DNA of 64,000 nt from positions 25,567,903 through 25,631,902 of the forward strand of contig NC_136015.1 in NCBI RefSeq assembly GCF_048128805.1, read 5' to 3'. Made by a program: the position numbers and the translations under genes. Below, piece after piece: positions 23,449 through 34,514 of this stretch. The notes beneath the pieces were generated by a model, which saw only the letters and a program-made list of their open reading frames with translations, had not been told where the DNA came from and did no database searches. This DNA is from Centroberyx gerrardi. Lineage: Eukaryota; Chordata; Actinopteri; Beryciformes; Berycidae. The first letter of the stretch is position 1, and every line of letters starts with the position of its first letter.

Positions 23449-24012
23449 ATGATGATGTCACAGATTCTACTGCTGGGCACCCTGGGGCTCCTTGTTCAGG
23501 GTGAGACTCTCTTCTGAAAACTTTGCTTCAGGATGCAACCAGGTTTACCAGAATGATGTTCTGCTATGATGGAGAAACACTGAAACAACCAGCATTTACC
23601 TTCTTCCATCTATTCTCCATGTTAAAGAAATTATACTCTTCTGTATATTGATCATCTTTCTCCAAGCTGTATTTGTCTCAATAACCCTTCTCCTCTTTTT
23701 CATATTTTCCAGATTCAACAGGAGAAATCATTGTGACTCAGTCTCCTGAATCTCAGTCTGTTGAACCAGGACAGACTGTCTCTATCAGATGTAAAACCAG
23801 TTCAGGTGTTGGTAGCTACTTCAACTGGTACCTTCAGAAACCTGGAGAAACTCCTAAACTCCTGATTTATTATGCTACAACCCGTCAGTCTGGGGTTTCA
23901 GGTCGTTTTAGTGGGAGTGGATCTGGGACTGACTTCACTCTGACCATCAGTGGAGTCCAGACTGAAGATACAGGAGTTTACTACTGTCAGCAAGATTACA
24001 GCTTCCCGTTCA
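23449..24012 (+). CDS. Light-chain variable gene VB2
   Basis: Leader 23449-23500, V exon 23713-24012. CDR1 [13 protein letters not shown]2 YATTRQS, CDR3 [12 protein letters not shown] 24013-24040. Almost identical to VB4, from which it differs visibly only at the CDR3 codon GAT/AGT; the 0.9-kb downstream spacers also match closely. Confidence 0.93.
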
Positions 24013-24040
24013 CACAGTGATACAACGTCGTACAAAAACC

Positions 24041-25054
24041 TCCCTCAGCTGGAGAGGAACTGATCTGACTCAACAGCTGCAGAGAAACTAAAACATTAGA
24101 GGTCTCACCACAAGGGCAGTTCATTATAGTATACAATAATAATATTTTCATGATGAAAATATTTTAAGTAATTCAATGACTTCATACTTTTTACTTTTTA
24201 ATGATTCTATTGTTGAAACATGTTTGAAACATGATCACTGTTACAGTGAGTCTAACAGTTTACTCACAGTCAGAGCCAAACACATTCTAAGGATTTAATT
24301 TCAACTGTCAATAATTAGAATATTTTCCTTGAGATTATCACGCATTAATACCACTTAATACTACATACATATATTAATAATAAGTTTAATTTTTTAACTG
24401 GCATGTTCTACCACAAACATACTGAATATATGTCAGCCAAATAAACTCAAACTCAAATCAATTTCAACTTTTTACAATAGATCATTTAATTCATGTTTTA
24501 AGATTAATATTGATTTCAATATATGATACTTTAGTCAAACAGACTTAGTATGTCTTAGTTATATATACTCAACAAACTCAAACTCATTACGATTTTCCAA
24601 CAATACAAAGGACAATTTATTGCATCATAAAATTCAATAATATTGATCTTATATTATATATACATTATATTTTTGTACAATAATACTGTGTGTTCAGTCA
24701 ACGAATTCTCTCAGGCTCACAGTTGAAGAGATTCTATGTAAACAGTTTCCAGTGAGTCTAAATGTAATTCATTTGACATTATTTATGATGTAGAAATGTA
24801 TTTTATTGGCTGTGTTTCTAAGCATGTCCAGCCATCTTTGTTTCTCGCTGACCTCTCTATACTGACCTCCAACCTGTTGAAAGTCAGCTTCCCAACCACT
24901 CAGCTGTTCCATCTCCATCCTCTCAAACCAAACTGGGAAGCCTGGGAAGACTGGTTCAGTACAAACACAAACACACACTAGACTTGTTGTGATTCACTCA
25001 GCCTCAGAAAACTGAACAACATTCTGTTAGTGACAATTTTTCCTTTTAATTTTT
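24041..25054. other. AT-rich spacer between VB2 and the C3-unit L1 relic
   Basis: Non-coding; nearly identical to 42253-43264. Contains the conserved TTGAAAGTCAGCTTCCC...ACTGGTTCAGT block near 24880-24960. Confidence 0.5.
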
Positions 25055-25495
25055 AAGGAAGTCTTCTAGCTTTTACTTGGAAAGGGGGACACACCAAGGG
25101 TGTCTGTTGTCATCCTTTTTATTTGCCTCAGTGCTTGAGCGCTTTGCAGAGACAGAAGGATGACATGTAAATATTTCATGTTATATCCCTCTATGCTGAC
25201 GATATCCTGCTTTTTACTTACTTACTTTACTCCTGAAAATGCTCTTACTACTTTTGTAGATTTATTAGAAAGATTCAGCATATTTTCTGGATACATTATA
25301 AACTTGACACAGGCAGAGGATTTACCAATAGGACACTTTAGTAATGAGGGATCATTGGGTTAAAACATTGGATTATCTATCTACGTGTAACCATAGAGAG
25401 AAATTTCCAAACAATACATGAGAGCAATTTTACTCCAGTCATGCAAAGAGTGATAAGAAATGGAAATAAAAATTGCCTCCTTTCATCCTAACATC
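25055..25495 (+). mobile_element. Fossil L1-type LINE RT fragment (C3 unit)
   Basis: Same fragment and position relative to C as the others; the FVDLLERFSIFSGYIINLTQ stretch is readable. Confidence 0.75.
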
Positions 25496-25708
25496 CACAC
25501 CTAGCTCCTGCATATCTTTAGGATATCACAGGTAAACATAATCACTTTCATGTTTCTGTCACAGAGTTAATGAATAATATAATAATAATATCCATGGAAA
25601 CACAGCTGAGTTGGTAGACAGATCTTTATTGTCTTAACATATCAAGAATCATATCTGCGAGCAGGAAAACATTACTTTTTTACTTTTTAAAGATGTAATG
25701 AGTCTGGT

Positions 25709-25713
25709 GAGAC

Positions 25714-25746
<33 letters not shown>
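25709..25746. repeat. GA-rich tract in the C3 3' UTR
   Basis: Shortest of the seven GA tracts, between the C3 stop and the AATAAA at 25625-25630 (-). Confidence 0.88.
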
Positions 25747-25748
<2 letters not shown>

Positions 25749-25816
25749 ACAATACTGAGTGCAGACTGAGAGCAGTAGCAGAGTAAAACCAGTAGCAGAA
25801 GTCCCAGTGAGTCAGG

Positions 25817-26145
25817 TCAGGACTGGGAACACCGGTCTCTCCTCAGTGTCTCCGAGAGCGGAGACTGGGAGCCCTGGGTGGCCTCACAGGTCACAGAGCC
25901 CACCTTCCTCCACTGCTCTGCAGGGAGCCTCAGGGTGCTGCTCCAGCTGTAGCGGCCGTCCTTCTCCGGCACCCCGGGGCTCCTGCTCTCCTCCCAGCTG
26001 CTGCTGCTGCTGCTGCCGTCCACCTTCCAGGCCAGCCTCCAGTCTGAGGGGAAGCCCTTGTTGGCCAGGCACATGAGCGTGGCCTTCCCCTGCTGCAGCT
26101 CCACGCTGGAGGGGGGCAGCACCGTCAGGGTGGGACGGACATCAC
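25817..26145 (-). CDS. Light-chain constant exon C3
   Basis: As C2 ([21 protein letters not shown]) but with six serines instead of seven after WKVDG, hence 3 nt shorter. AATAAA at 25625-25630 on -. The J-C intron carries the GGATTTTCCCC form near 26233. Confidence 0.95.
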
Positions 26146-26999
26146 CTAGGAGACACCGATCAGCTTAGAGGACAGGAAGGCTGCGGCTGTCAATCAATCA
26201 CCGGGCGGTTTGACACCTTTACTGTGTGAGAGTGGATTTTCCCCTTTAAGGACTTTCTGTCAGATGCTTTTTATGCTCCACCAGTCACTCACTCACACAT
26301 TGTTTCACTTCCCTTTAAGAAGCCTCTCATGCATATCAGCACAGAAAGAGTCCTCATATGACCACGAATATATCAAACTACATAATAAAAGGAGTACAGA
26401 TTTGGAAACATTTTAAAATTTCTTTTCTAAATCAGCAAACATTTCTAACTGTATTTTAAATTAAACTAGAAACTGGAAAAATTGCAAACAAATTGGATTA
26501 CAAATACATTTTTAAATAGGATTTTTTTCTTGAGGTTTGTTGAAACATAACTCTGCGTTTCTGTAAAGTTTAAACCAAAAAGAAACATGACCATAAAATT
26601 AGAAAATGTCGAAATAGCTTTTGAAACCGTACGCCTACTTGAAGCGACAAAATAAGACATTTGTCTACATTTTCAAATATTCACAAGTTGTCAACAATCA
26701 TTTAAGTGAAAATTGAAGATTAAAAAGCAATTTTGGAAAGTAGTAATGTTTTTCATTTATCTTTTCTAAAGGTCAAGTTGTTGACTTTTCACAGTATGTC
26801 TACAATGTGTAAAAACAAAAGTGTAGTCAAGCAGCTGTAAGTTAGACTCCATGGTTAAGGAGAGAAACAGAGAAAGGAAAGCTAACTGTAAGTGATGTAA
26901 GTCAACACACTGGATATTTATATCTACTTCTAAAATTCAGACACAGGAATAAAAGCCTTAATAAATAATATGATGTTTAAAATTTGTGCAGAAACTTAC

Positions 27000-27037
27000 T
27001 TCCAACATCCAGTCTGGTTCCTCCACCAAAAGTGTTC
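27000..27037 (-). CDS. Joining segment J3a
   Basis: Encodes [12 protein letters not shown] (first codon AAC). 23-RSS 27038-27076. Confidence 0.94.
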
Positions 27038-27385
27038 CACAGTGATACAAACTCATTGAGCCGCCGTACAAAAACCTCTCACTCTAGAGAGACACGGCTC
27101 TCTCACTTTGTCAGACAAAACTAAAACTACAAGCCCTCAAGAAGCAACTTTATATTAATCGTTAGGAATACATACTTTCTCCTCTGGCCCAAGTCTCACG
27201 ATTATTAAATTGTCCATTCGGATTCATTTTATTAAATTGTTTGTTCATTGGTGGAAGGAATTTCTCATTTAAAAAATACACATCAACATAGAAAATTAAA
27301 TACGTAGCTTTCTAAATTACATTGAATATGTAACAAATTAAAATGTAGCTCATGGATTACGAAAAACATGAGATAGGTTACTTAC

Positions 27386-27423
27386 TTCCAACATCCAGTC
27401 TGGTTCCTCCACCAAAAGTCAAC
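27386..27423 (-). CDS. Joining segment J3b
   Basis: Encodes [12 protein letters not shown], identical to J2a. 23-RSS 27424-27462. Confidence 0.94.
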
Positions 27424-27975
27424 CACAGTGATACAAACTCATTGAGCCGCCGTACAAAAACCTCTCACTCTAGAGAGACACGGCTCTCTCACTTTGACAA
27501 CAACAAACTCACCAAAATCAGGCTGAATTTGTAAAACCTAGCTAGCTCATGTAATAACTAGCTAAATTATCACAAATAGCACAACATTCCTACATTAATC
27601 ACTTTTGGTTTGTATACTGTTAAATTTGTCTTGTAGTGATATTTAATTCTCTAGCAGTGAACTTAAACAAGACAAAAGAAATTCTTGAAAAACACTTGTT
27701 TATAGACATCAAACCAAATCTACATATTAATTAGATTAGATACATTGATAATCAAGAGTTTGTTAAATTGATTGATCCATTTAGAAACAGCATCATCAGA
27801 GTAATCCAAGTCCCTGTTGGAGTCAGTCAGAGCATTTCCATAGAGAGCCACTTTGCATCAGCAGCACCATGCTCCAGTGCTCTGGGAGAGTTTATAGTCC
27901 TGAGAGTTGAACACTGGATGACTGACAGCTGTCCTTCATGACAACAGAAGCCACAGAAATCCTCCTCATCAAAAC

Positions 27976-28458
27976 ATGACTTTGATCTCCATCCTCATCT
28001 GGACTCTCCTCTGCTGCTGCTTCACAGGTAAAGTCCAGAGAATCAAACTCCTCTCCTCTATGAACATCCGTCCCTCTGAAATGAAGCGGAGAAAACGATG
28101 ACGGTGGTTTATGTTTTTGTCTCTGTATCCTCAGAGTCCAGAGGCCAGGTCACAGTGACTCAGCCTGGAGCAGTGAGGTCTGCTCCGGGAGGCTCCGTCA
28201 CCATCAGCTGTCGAACCAGTCCCAAGGTTTATAATTCGGGCAGCACCCATCTTTTATCCTGGTACCAACAGAGAGATGGAGAAGCTCCTAAACTCCTCAT
28301 TTACTATGCTAATCAGAGAGTATCAGGGATTCCAGCTCGTTTTACAGGCAGTGGATCAGGGACTGACTTCACTCTGACCATCAGTGGAGTCCAGGCTGAA
28401 GATGCAGCAGTTTACTACTGTCAGAGTTTCCACATTATCAACAGTCAAGCTCTGTTCA
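27976..28458 (+). CDS. Light-chain variable gene VA5
   Basis: Leader 27976-28027, V exon 28135-28458. CDR1 [17 protein letters not shown]2 YANQRVS, CDR3 [16 protein letters not shown] 28459-28486. CTTTGCAT 27851-27858. The predicted protein is identical to VA9, a product of recent block duplication. Confidence 0.93.
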
Positions 28459-28544
28459 CACAGTGATAAAGCGTCGTACAAAAACCTCCCTCAGTCAGAC
28501 TGAACTGACTGCTGCAGCTGGAAGCTACTGCAGGAACTGATACA

Positions 28545-28545
<1 letters not shown>

Positions 28546-28594
<49 letters not shown>
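28546..28594. repeat. (CA)n microsatellite after VA5
   Basis: CA run; the usual post-VA tract is missing beyond it. Confidence 0.9.
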
Positions 28595-28595
<1 letters not shown>

Positions 28596-28675
28596 CATCC
28601 CAACAGGGAACAACTCACCCTGTTTCTGTGGAAATTAGTTTCTGATATGAAATGTTATTGTCTTTTTACTATTAT

Positions 28676-28845
28676 GCAGAGGTGGAAAGTAACTAAGTAT
28701 ATTTACTCAAGTACTGTACTTAAGTACAATTTTGAGGTTCTGGCACTTTACTTGAGTATTTCCATTTTGTGAGACTTTCTACTTTTTCCTCCACTACATT
28801 TATCTGACGGCTGTAGTTATTAGTTATATATAGTTATATCTATTA
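28676..28845. mobile_element. Common teleost MITE (GGTGGAAAGTAAC type), copy 1
   Basis: Begins GGTGGAAAGTAACTAAGTA and continues ACTCAAGTACTGTACTTAAG and ACTTGAGTATTTCCATTTT, a repeat seen widely in fish. The right end grades into a TA-rich stretch. Duplicated at 53944-54110. Confidence 0.6.
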
Positions 28846-29434
28846 ACTATATGTATAGATATATAGTTATAGTTATATATAGTTATGTAACTTATACTTT
28901 GCAGAATAAGGTTTTACATGCAAACATATGATAAGCTTATAAAATATGTTGCATTGTTAGAGTTTAAACTCCCCAACAGTCCGTGGCGGCCGGCCCATTG
29001 GAGCGCAGTGGGCGGCGCATCAGTTGATTGACAGGCAAAAAATATATATATTATATATATATGTGAAGAGTTTTCCTATAATAATGAAATCGGCAATGAG
29101 GAAATATGACTTAATTTCTCTATATGAAACTAAGAGTGAATTTATAATTTAGACTAATATGTAGTAGTAGTTTGTATTATCATTCATGTTTTGTCAATCA
29201 ATGAGGTGAGGTGATCTGGATCCTTGGAGTAACAGTATGAAATATTTTCAGTAAGTAATTCAAATCTATAACTGCATAAAAATACTTTTATTTAAATTCA
29301 TTACAGAAGATCAAATTTGAGCATGCAATGCAAAAATGAATTAAAATACACAAATATTAATCATAGAGCACACCTCATCAAGAATATACACAACACCATT
29401 AAATTCAAAACAAACATGTCTTTTTCTCTCTCAG

Positions 29435-29486
<52 letters not shown>

Positions 29487-30080
29487 AACAGTCAAACAAC
29501 TCCTCCAAGTAGAAGTTATGGACCCTGAAACATCTGATGATGAACATCTGACTGTGTATGAAAGAAACTTTGTACAAAATGGTCAAATCAAATGTATTTA
29601 TAGAGCACATTTCTAATGGTGCAACCCAACATGATTTAAAGCTGCAATAAGTGACATTTTCTGACCACTAGAGGGCGACAAGAACAGCAACACATTTGTA
29701 AATAAACTCTCAGCAAAGCCACGTCTCCCTCCCTCCACTGCACTAGAGGCAAGACAATTATTATAATAAAGCACAAGAAAGGAAATATAAAATTATACAA
29801 CAAATATATTTGATTCTGATTCTGTTTTTTTTTTTACCATCATATGAATACAGCATTATACCAGTCAAGCCCACCATCTATTGGATGTGGATGTGTTTAC
29901 TGGATGTGTGACGATGCATTACATAATCATTACATAACTGTCTCAAACTATCACCAGTAATTGTAAACTCCTAGTCACTTTACCCTGAGACAAGCTCAGT
30001 CTCTGTGGATTTAATGGAACCACTGTTACCATTAAGAAAGCAACATAAAACATCTGTTATTTTTATATTAATATCCATGC
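28846..30080. other. Spacer between VA5 and relic C unit 2
   Basis: AT-rich, with TATATA runs near 28860 and 29045, a (CA)n run at 29436-29484, and near 29640-29700 a dispersed-repeat-like piece containing GACCACTAGAGGGCG. No gene seen. Duplicated at about 54111-55340. Confidence 0.5.
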
Positions 30081-30900
30081 ATGGAGACACAACTGATTTT
30101 GTGGAAAAGTCTTTATTGTCTTAACATATTAAGAATAGTGGCGTTACTGTTGTTGCTGTCCAGGCACATGAGGGTGACCTTCATCAGCTTAGAGGACAGG
30201 AAGGCTGCAGCTGTCAATCAATCACCAGGCGGTTTGACACCTTTACTGTGTGAGAGTCGATTTTCCCCTTTAAGGAGTTTCTGTCAGATGGTTTTTATGC
30301 TCCACCAGTCACTCACTCACACATTGTTTTAGCCTGATATTCAGACTGAACGGCCATTTCGTTCCCACTTCATTATTCAGTCTGACATTTCCTCCTTGTT
30401 AGCCATTTTCTGTGTGGGGGGGTTTGATTTTCCCCGAACCGATCACTAGTGACTGACGTATCCGGCCGCTCTGACGTTATTTTCAGTTACACTGATGCTG
30501 GGCGTATTTACTAACTTTACCAAGAATGTCGGTCGTTTTTGACAAAAAATATCATCTTTGTAAAGACAATATGTTGGTTAAGGAATGATTTCAACAAATA
30601 TTATTCTGCCGAAACGCCAATGAAAAACCCGTTGCACGAACGGTTCAAACTTTAGTCCCGCCCACAAAGGCTCTGATTGGTCCGATCGTTTTTCCGATGG
30701 AGAAATCGCCGTTGAATAGAGCAACACCAGACTCTCTGAATCACTCGACAAATCTGAAGAGTGGGCGGGTCGCGATTCAGGAGTCGGGAACCAGGCTAAC
30801 ATTGTTTCACTTCCCTTTAAGAAGCCTCTCATGCATATCAGCACAGAAAGAGTCCTCATATGACCACGAATATATTAAACTACGTTGGAAATAAATTAAC
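30081..30900 (-). pseudogene. Relic C unit 2: C exon almost deleted, no J
   Basis: Same deletion junctions as 20416-20755 (C remnant about 30157-30180), so all relic units descend from one deletion. Here a 469-bp MITE has been inserted into the leftover intron. No J remains before VA6. Confidence 0.8.
30330..30798. mobile_element. 469-bp MITE with 9-bp target duplication, copy 1
   Basis: TAGCCTG...CAGGCTA inverted ends flanked by ACATTGTTT on both sides (30321-30329 and 30799-30807). The uninterrupted target is visible in the sister relic at about 20656-20670 and in every J-C intron. Non-coding; superfamily uncertain. Confidence 0.85.
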
Positions 30901-31279
30901 AAATTCAAATTAGTTTTGTTCACTCACTGTGAAAAAAACCCCAAACTGATTGAAATCATCTAAACTTTCAATTTATGTCCCAAATTTACAAGATTAATAA
31001 CTTTTTGTTTGAGTTTGTGTTCGTTTGTAAAAATGTAGCTTATATAAATGCTTAGTCAAGAGTTTGTTAAATTGATCGATCCATTTAGAAACAGCATCAT
31101 CAGAGTAATCCAAGTCCCTGTTGGAGTCAGTCAGAGCATTTCCATAGAGAGCCACTTTGCATCAGCAGCACCATGCTCCAGTGCTCTGGGAGAGTTTATA
31201 GTCCTGAGAGTTGAACACTGGATGACTGACAGCTGTCCTTCATGACAACAGAAGCCACAGAAATCCTCCTCATCAAAAC

Positions 31280-31759
31280 ATGACTTTGATCTCCATCCTC
31301 ATCTGGACTCTCCTCTGCTGCTGCTTCACAGGTAAAGTCCAGAGAATCAAACTCCTCTCCTCTATGAACATCCGTCCCTCTGAAATGAAGCGGAGAAAAC
31401 CATGACGGTGGTTTATGTTTTTGTCTCTGTATCCTCAGAGTCCAGAGGCCAGGTCACAGTGACTCAGCCTGGAGCAGTGAGGTCTGCTCCGGGAGGCTCC
31501 GTCACCATCAGCTGTCGAACCAGTCCCAAGGTTAATGCTGGTCTCTACCACGATTTAGCCTGGTACCAACAGAGAGATGGAGAAACTCCTAAACTTCTCA
31601 TTTACTATGCTAATCTGAGAGCATCAGGGATTCCAGATCGTTTTACAGGCAGTGGATCAGGGACTGACTTCACTCTGACCATCAGCGGAGTCCAGGCTGA
31701 AGATGCAGCAGTTTACTACTGTCAGAGTTACCACTATATCAACAGTCAGCGTGTGTTCA
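31280..31759 (+). CDS. Light-chain variable gene VA6 (defective RSS)
   Basis: Leader 31280-31331, V exon 31439-31759. CDR1 [16 protein letters not shown]2 YANLRAS, CDR3 [13 protein letters not shown]. The coding part is intact. The nonamer region reads CGTCGTCCCAAAAACC where all other VA genes have CGTCGTACAAAAACC, so the RSS is altered and recombination may be poor. CTTTGCAT 31155-31162. Confidence 0.9.
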
Positions 31760-31788
31760 CACAGTGATAAAGCGTCGTCCCAAAAACC
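31760..31788 (+). other. Variant recombination signal of VA6
   Basis: Heptamer CACAGTG 31760-31766 is normal. One extra base then makes either a 13-nt spacer with nonamer CCAAAAACC or a 12-nt spacer with a badly matching nonamer. Confidence 0.85.
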
Positions 31789-31855
31789 TCCCTCAGTCAG
31801 ACTGAACTGACTGCTGCAGCTGGAAGCTACTGCAGGAACTGATACAGTTCACTGA

Positions 31856-31857
<2 letters not shown>

Positions 31858-31919
<62 letters not shown>
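31858..31919. repeat. (CA)n microsatellite after VA6
   Basis: Uninterrupted CA run. Confidence 0.9.
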
Positions 31920-31920
<1 letters not shown>

Positions 31921-31929
31921 TGAGAATTC

Positions 31930-32088
31930 ATGATGTTGTTCATGGTGTCTCTACCAGTTTTCCTTCTGAAGTTAAAACAGCCCACCTCCCACCTCAACAA
32001 CCTGAAAGTTCCCCCAAATGAAGAGGACAGATCCAGTGAAGAAGCCCAATCAGACCCATTAAAAGCACAACAACATCTAGCAAAGTAA
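31930..32088 (+). other. Post-VA6 coding-like tract (53 codons)
   Basis: Full ATG-TAA form as at 12470-12628 with a few changes (ATA to ATG, AGT to AGA). A LINE follows within 10 bp of the TAA. Confidence 0.35.
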
Positions 32089-32095
32089 GCTGTAA

Positions 32096-33180
32096 GCTCT
32101 CACCATCATGCAGTCTAGCTTTAGAACCGGTTATGGGTGTGTCTCTGCAACACTTAAAGTGTTAAACGACATCATATGTGCCATCGACAGCAAAGAGTAC
32201 TGTGTGGCTGTATTTATTGACCTGGCAAAGGCTTTTGATTTTGTGGACCACTGTATCCTGCTTGACAGGCTCAAGGACATAGGATTCACAGAGGAATGTC
32301 TGGCATGGTTCAACAGCTACTTCTCTGGTCGTGTACAGTCTGTGAGAGCTGAGGGTTTCCTGTCTGACACACTGTCCCTGTCCATGGGTGTCCCTCAGGG
32401 GTCCATTCAAGGTCCAACCCTATTCAAGATCTACATAAATAATGTTGCTCATGCTGCTGGCAGCTCTCACATCCACCTGTATGCTGACGACACCATTTTG
32501 TACACATCCAGCCCCTCCCTGAACACTGCCCTGACTTCCCTGCAGCACAGCTTCAACAGTATCCAATACGCCTTCTCCAACCTTCACATTCTCCTAAATA
32601 CTAAAAGAACAAAATGCATGGTCTTCAACCAGAACCTACCGCAAGTCGCCTGCCCCCTCAAAATCTCCTCCCTGGATGGGTCAGAATTTGAATTCGTCAA
32701 CTCCTATGAATACCTGGGTATCTGGCTCGACAGTTCACTCTCCTTTCAAACTCACATCAACACGCTGCTCTCCAAAGTCAGAGCAAGAATTGGTTTCCTG
32801 TACCGTAATAAAGCATCTTTCACCCATTCTGCAAAGCACACCCTGGTTAAGATGACCATTCTCCCAATCCTGGATTATGGCGACTTAATCTACAGGATTG
32901 CCCCCAAAAACCTTCTCAATAAACTGGACGTCATCTACCACACTGCCATCCGCTTTGTCACCGGTTGCTTTTGACTTTTGGTCCATAGTACATAGATTTT
33001 TGTTGTTGTATATACTGTATATATTGTGATGTCTTAAATTTGTCTAATGTTGTTATGTACTTGCTGTATTTATGTGTTAATGTCTTGCACCGTCTTGCCT
33101 TCTGTTTCTGCCTCTTGGCCAGGTCGTCATTGTAAATGAGAATTGGTTCTCAATTGACTTATCTGGTTAAATAAAGGTGA
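32096..33180 (+). mobile_element. LINE fragment with RT domain (copy 1)
   Basis: 288-codon open frame (32108-32974) of a non-LTR reverse transcriptase: SSFRTGYGC, VFIDLAKAFDFVDHCILLDR, MGVPQGSIQGPTLFKIYINN, HLYADDTILYTS, YLGIWLDSSLSFQTHI and DYGDLIYRIAP. The catalytic YADD is present. 5'-truncated (no endonuclease). The 3' tail TTATCTGGTTAAATAAAGG ends near 33180. Host sequence found at about 21950-22100 in the VA4 spacer is missing at the insertion. Duplicated at 57376-58466. Confidence 0.9.
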
Positions 33181-33409
33181 AGTCTTTTTCTTGAAGGAAG
33201 GGAATAGTTGGGTGAACACATGTATCTATTGTACAGACACTGAGTCAGGCCAGAAGAGGGGAATGTGGTGTCAGACTGTAGAAGGAAACCTTGGCATCAG
33301 AAAACAAGGCAACAGTAAACATGTCGTCCCACATGAATTACGAAGTCCCCACCTCGGCCAATCACCTTGTTTTGAGCTGTAATTGTTCTTTTGCCCTTGG
33401 GTCAATCAA

Positions 33410-33930
33410 TGTGCTTTTGAATGCTGGAGTGCAGCAGATAGATGCATTAGTTTCCCAAGTTTGATCAAAATCATATCAGTGATATCTGCAATTTTGTGTG
33501 GGACACATGGATGAGTGAACAAACCAGGTAATGTGTTCCCCCTTCAGCTGATCAGTGTAATTTTGAAAATGTGAGAATGCAGTGGTCAGATGCATCATTC
33601 CCCCAAATTTCCCCCAAAAAGCAAAATCCATCAAGTAAACAAACATTGTAATGCCCTCCTTACTCCAGCACAATTGGAAAAATTCCAGAATGTTTTAATG
33701 AGACGCATCATTCCTTTAAATTTCCTGAAAATTCTGATCAGCAGCGTCTGAAATATTGTGCGTGACGTACAATTAAACTAAGTTTATAGTGCCCCCCTGA
33801 GGCTGACCAATGTAATTATGGAAATGCTGGAATGGAGCAATAACTTGCATCATCAACTGAGGTTTCATCAAAAACCAATCAGTGGCATCTGAGATATTGT
33901 GCATGATGGAGAGACGGTCAAATGTACCGT
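33410..33930. repeat. Degenerate tandem repeat, about 115-145-bp period, copy 2
   Basis: Near-identical to 22327-22845. Confidence 0.6.
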
Positions 33931-34382
33931 CCTTAGTCCTTCCTCCAATTTCATTTTGGGGAACCATAAAGCCAAGCCACTGGATTTAAAGACTAACTCC
34001 AAAAACAGGGAAACTCCTGAAGACATGGGAAACTCATTTGAAAGCAGTTTTTAAATCAGAGTTGCAGACAAAATAAAAACAAATACAACCCATTAAGATA
34101 AACAATGAAGATGCCAGGTTTTAATTTAAAAAGGGATTGTAGAAGAATCATACAGTCAAAAACAAGAGGAATAGGTGAAAACTAATTAAAAGCCTGTGTG
34201 TAATAAATAGTGTTTCTATCCTGATGGGAGTGTGGGAGTGGTCTCTTCTAGGATGACAACGCTCTGACACTTTATTAAGACCTTCTATTAATCTCATGAA
34301 CATGAGGATCATTTAAATAGTCAATGCTCCCAGCACTGAGGGGGAAACACCATGATATGCTCAGGACAGCTACAGTTCACTG

Positions 34383-34386
<4 letters not shown>

Positions 34387-34417
<31 letters not shown>

Positions 34418-34419
34418 AT
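34387..34419 (+). promoter_or_regulatory. VB3 promoter: (GT)n abutting octamer
   Basis: Shortest GT run (34387-34413), running into GTTTGCAT 34412-34419. Confidence 0.65.
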
Positions 34420-34514
34420 ATCAGTCCTGCCTCTCTGCTCTCCACCCGTTAAGAGGCCAGTGTTGATCAGTGGCTGTCCAGGCCTTTCAGAGCCACTGAC
34501 ACGCCGGCAGCACA

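Noticed and set aside
24769-24978. Minus-strand frame with EPVFPGFPVWFER before the C units
   Set aside because: The frame differs between units and overlaps the shared AT-rich block; no consistent reading or homologue recognised.
32108-32974. Reverse-transcriptase frames as possible retroviral pol
   Set aside because: Motifs (FIDLAKAFDxVDH, GVPQGS, YADD with LINE-type C-terminus) are of non-LTR LINEs. No LTR, protease, integrase or envelope is seen anywhere in the window.
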